A DNA stretch of 64,000 nucleotides from Schizochytrium sp. TIO01 (taxonomy: Eukaryota; Sar; Bigyra; Thraustochytrida; Thraustochytriidae). The first letter of the stretch is position 1. Each line of letters starts with the position of its first letter. The notes beneath the pieces are model-generated. The model did no database searches. It saw nothing but the letters and a program-made list of their open reading frames with translations, and was not told where the DNA came from. The stretch is from contig SMSO01000014.1 in the NCBI GenBank assembly GCA_004764695.1, positions 4,246,845-4,310,844 of the forward strand, in the 5' to 3' direction. Shown here piece by piece: positions 61,934-64,000 of this stretch. A program made the position numbers and the translations under genes.

Positions 61934-63318
61934 GTCAGAAAGTAAATACATATACACCAGCCGACAAGCTTTCTTTGTCAGGCAGTCATGCCGCTCCATT
62001 CTCAATCCAGAACCTCTCCTATTCTGCCATGCTTCTACGATTCCGCCTCTTCTTCACCGCTATCTGCGTCTTCACTCTCTACGAGCGGGAGGATTCGCTC
62101 CTAGATGCGGCGAGGGCCTTATTTCTCGGGCTTTGATCTCGCGACCACCTTCGCTCGATTTGCATGCTTCGGTGAAATGATGCTCGGTTTCACTCGTCAT
62201 GTGATAGCTGCTCGCTCACGATCTCAGGGATGGTCTGCATGAGATACAGCTTCACCTGCAATATTTCGTTGCGTCCTAGGGACAGCCAGGCCTTCCGAAC
62301 GACGCGAGCAATTTACATCATCCCTTACATCATCTCCTAAACAAAAAATGCACAACTTTGATACCACATTATTATCTGTAATTCTGGCTTAGCTGAGAAA
62401 AAATCAGCACTGCTCGTTGAGGCTGACTTGTCTTTCTTGTGTCCTTATTCGTAGCCCTCTTCTCGTTTGTTCCTATTGTGCTGTAACAAGAAAACAATGT
62501 TTTCTTTATTGCTTTGAACTCTTCTTCATTGGACATACATCGAAACTTGCTGATGCATGCAATTGCCGTTGCCTTGAAAAGATGTTTAAATGCAAAAATT
62601 GTTGATCTCTCAATATGTGGCTCGCAAATCTCTGGCGCTTCCTGGTCATCTTAATGAAGGTGTCTTGAGCGCTGTATCTTTTTACATTTACTCCTGTGTT
62701 TTTGTTTTTTTTCAATCCTTTTTGAGCACTTAATAATAGAAGAAAATTTACGCAGACTTTAGCCCTCAAAAGGTGATTACTTTCACAAAGACCAAATCAA
62801 GATAGGAACAAAACATTAAGACGTCACAAGAACGAGAGGTTTTTCTTTGTTATAATTAGGTTGTATACTAAAACAAAAAACAATTATTGATTGTGGTTGA
62901 CTCAATCACCAGAAAAGAGACGGTCAGAAAGATAGAGATAAATAGATACGCGAGAGATCACAGTCATTGATCAATCTTAAAGTAAGTGAATATGATGCTC
63001 CTAGGAAGTAGTTTTTGGAGCAAGAAAAGCTCTTTCTCTTTGTATATCTGGTTGAAATTATGGGAGAGTGTAGGTACGTACAAAATCTTAATGAGAATGC
63101 GAATGGGCCGTTTTATCAATGAGTAAAGTGTTCTCGTTCTCTAGCTAAATGTGGTCTCGCTATCTAACAACAAATCTTCTAACGTCTGCAAGTAAGTAAC
63201 GTTTGAAAGATGAAGACAAGGGCTGGATGGTTGGCGGGCTACTCTAGGTATGGTACGTCAATCATCTCTCTGTTTTACACGAGAAAGGGTGTCCTAATAA
63301 CAATGACAGGCTGCGTGT
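61934..63318. other. Intergenic, no gene recognised
   Basis: The 3' flanks of two convergent genes. Only short ORFs of low complexity. Confidence 0.6.
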
Positions 63319-64000
63319 TTAATTGCAATCATTGTTCTCTTTGTCTTCTTTAGCGACCTTTTGCTGCTTCACTGTAGGCCTCTTTGAAGACGTCTGGAGT
63401 GGCTGCCAGAAATCAAGCAACGTGACAGCCTTACGCTTATGGGGCGTAGATAATTCTGTCGCATCATCTGTCACATCATCTGCCACACCCTCGCCGGTAT
63501 TTCTTTTCAACTGTTTTGGAGTCTTGAGATGAATCTTGAGGCGCCGCCGCGAGGGTTGTTGCTGTGGATTAGGGGTCCACAACCGCATTCCATTGTTGAG
63601 CAAATTCTTTCTACCAGGCATTGCTGATGCATGACCTCCAAAAGACGTTCCAGAGTTCGATAATGAGGTTCTCACATCATGATCATTGCCTGGATAGACA
63701 CGTCCACGACGAGCAGCAACTGACAATTCCGGCTCTACCCGCGACGCACGATTATGAAAACGAGACTCATTAATTTCCCAGATACGAACTGAAGCGTCGT
63801 CAGATATACTCGCGATTGTATTCATGTTATGTGGATCCCAGTGAACAGTAGTGACTTCGTCAGTGTGGCCAAACAAGGCCTTAGTGGGTAGAGATGACGA
63901 TCCATACACATCCCAAATCAAAGCTGATTGATCGTGAGCTACACTAGATCCACTGAGGACATAGTTACCATCAGGACTAAAGCAAGAGTGCACATAAAAC
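63319..64000 (-). CDS. Cdt2/DTL-like WD40 protein, C-terminal part
   Basis: The frame is open to the right edge, so the N-terminus is missing; about 227 C-terminal residues are visible. The start is a WD40 blade pair: 'SPDGNYVLSGSS...ALIWDV', then 'LFGHTDEVTTVHWDP...IASISDDASVRIWEIN'. This matches in order the last WD repeats of human DTL ('LVSGSS..AYIWKV', 'LGHSQEVTSVCW', 'TCSDD.TLKIWRLN'). A disordered basic tail follows, with 'RRLKIHLKTPKQL' and 'AVTLLDFWQP', a PIP-box-like element (Q-less). Cdt2 is the substrate receptor of CRL4 ubiquitin ligase for PCNA-bound Cdt1. Ends at 63319. Confidence 0.7.
   Translation of the reverse strand, partial: FYVHSCFSPDGNYVLSGSSVAHDQSALIWDVYGSSSLPTKALFGHTDEVTTVHWDPHNMNTIASISDDASVRIWEINESRFHNRASRVEPELSVAARRGRVYPGNDHDVRTSLSNSGTSFGGHASAMPGRKNLLNNGMRLWTPNPQQQPSRRRLKIHLKTPKQLKRNTGEGVADDVTDDATELSTPHKRKAVTLLDFWQPLQTSSKRPTVKQQKVAKEDKENNDCN

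Noticed and set aside
1-64000. CRISPR arrays, rRNA or tRNA genes
   Set aside because: No spaced direct repeats of CRISPR type and no rRNA-like sequence noticed; tRNA genes cannot be excluded by eye, but none was recognised.

Overview
The window is eukaryotic nuclear DNA. Genes are spaced, mostly single-exon, and separated by long intergenic stretches with many microsatellites. One gene has a clear GTAAGT...AG intron. The gene set (GMC oxidoreductases, a TMEM87/GOST protein, a BRO1 protein, a twin-CX9C protein, a Cdt2-like WD40 protein) and the PT-rich linkers suggest a stramenopile-type protist, possibly a thraustochytrid/labyrinthulomycete. That lineage call is inference only.

Layout. 0-9 kb: a PIF/Harbinger-type transposase runs off the left edge, followed by a large ankyrin-SAM-TIR protein gene, then a gene-poor stretch with at least two decayed minus-strand ORFs (one armadillo/importin-alpha-like). 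8.9-9.95 kb: a complete LTR (TGCTGA...TCAGCA), a primer-binding site resembling the half-tRNA(iMet) site of Ty1/copia-type elements, and a gag-like remnant. About 9.95-28.94 kb: an AT-richer, tightly packed block of about ten genes on both strands that looks like integrated large-DNA-virus sequence. It holds a poxvirus-A22-type Holliday junction resolvase, a TBP-like protein, a nucleotide-sugar-dehydrogenase-like protein without its catalytic residues, a kinase-like protein, a 1249-aa coiled-coil protein, and two large secreted/membrane proteins (one built of RCC1-like repeats). Most of these genes carry frameshifts or stops. 28.97-30.3 kb: another decayed ORF split by a solo LTR of the same family.

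31.3-64 kb is ordinary host sequence. It has dense simple repeats around 31.5-34.6 kb, three paralogous GMC oxidoreductase genes (34.7, 45.5 and 48.7 kb), a BRO1-domain protein with a UBM-like C-terminus, a disordered membrane-anchored coiled-coil protein, a small coiled-coil protein, a spliced BAF-like gene, a TMEM87-like Golgi protein, a CHCH protein and the C-terminal part of a Cdt2/DTL-like protein at the right edge.

The most unusual content is the viral block: a mixture of intact and broken virus-type genes flanked by retrotransposon debris. It may belong to a nucleocytovirus or mirusvirus-like lineage, but no capsid, polymerase or packaging gene is visible here to decide.
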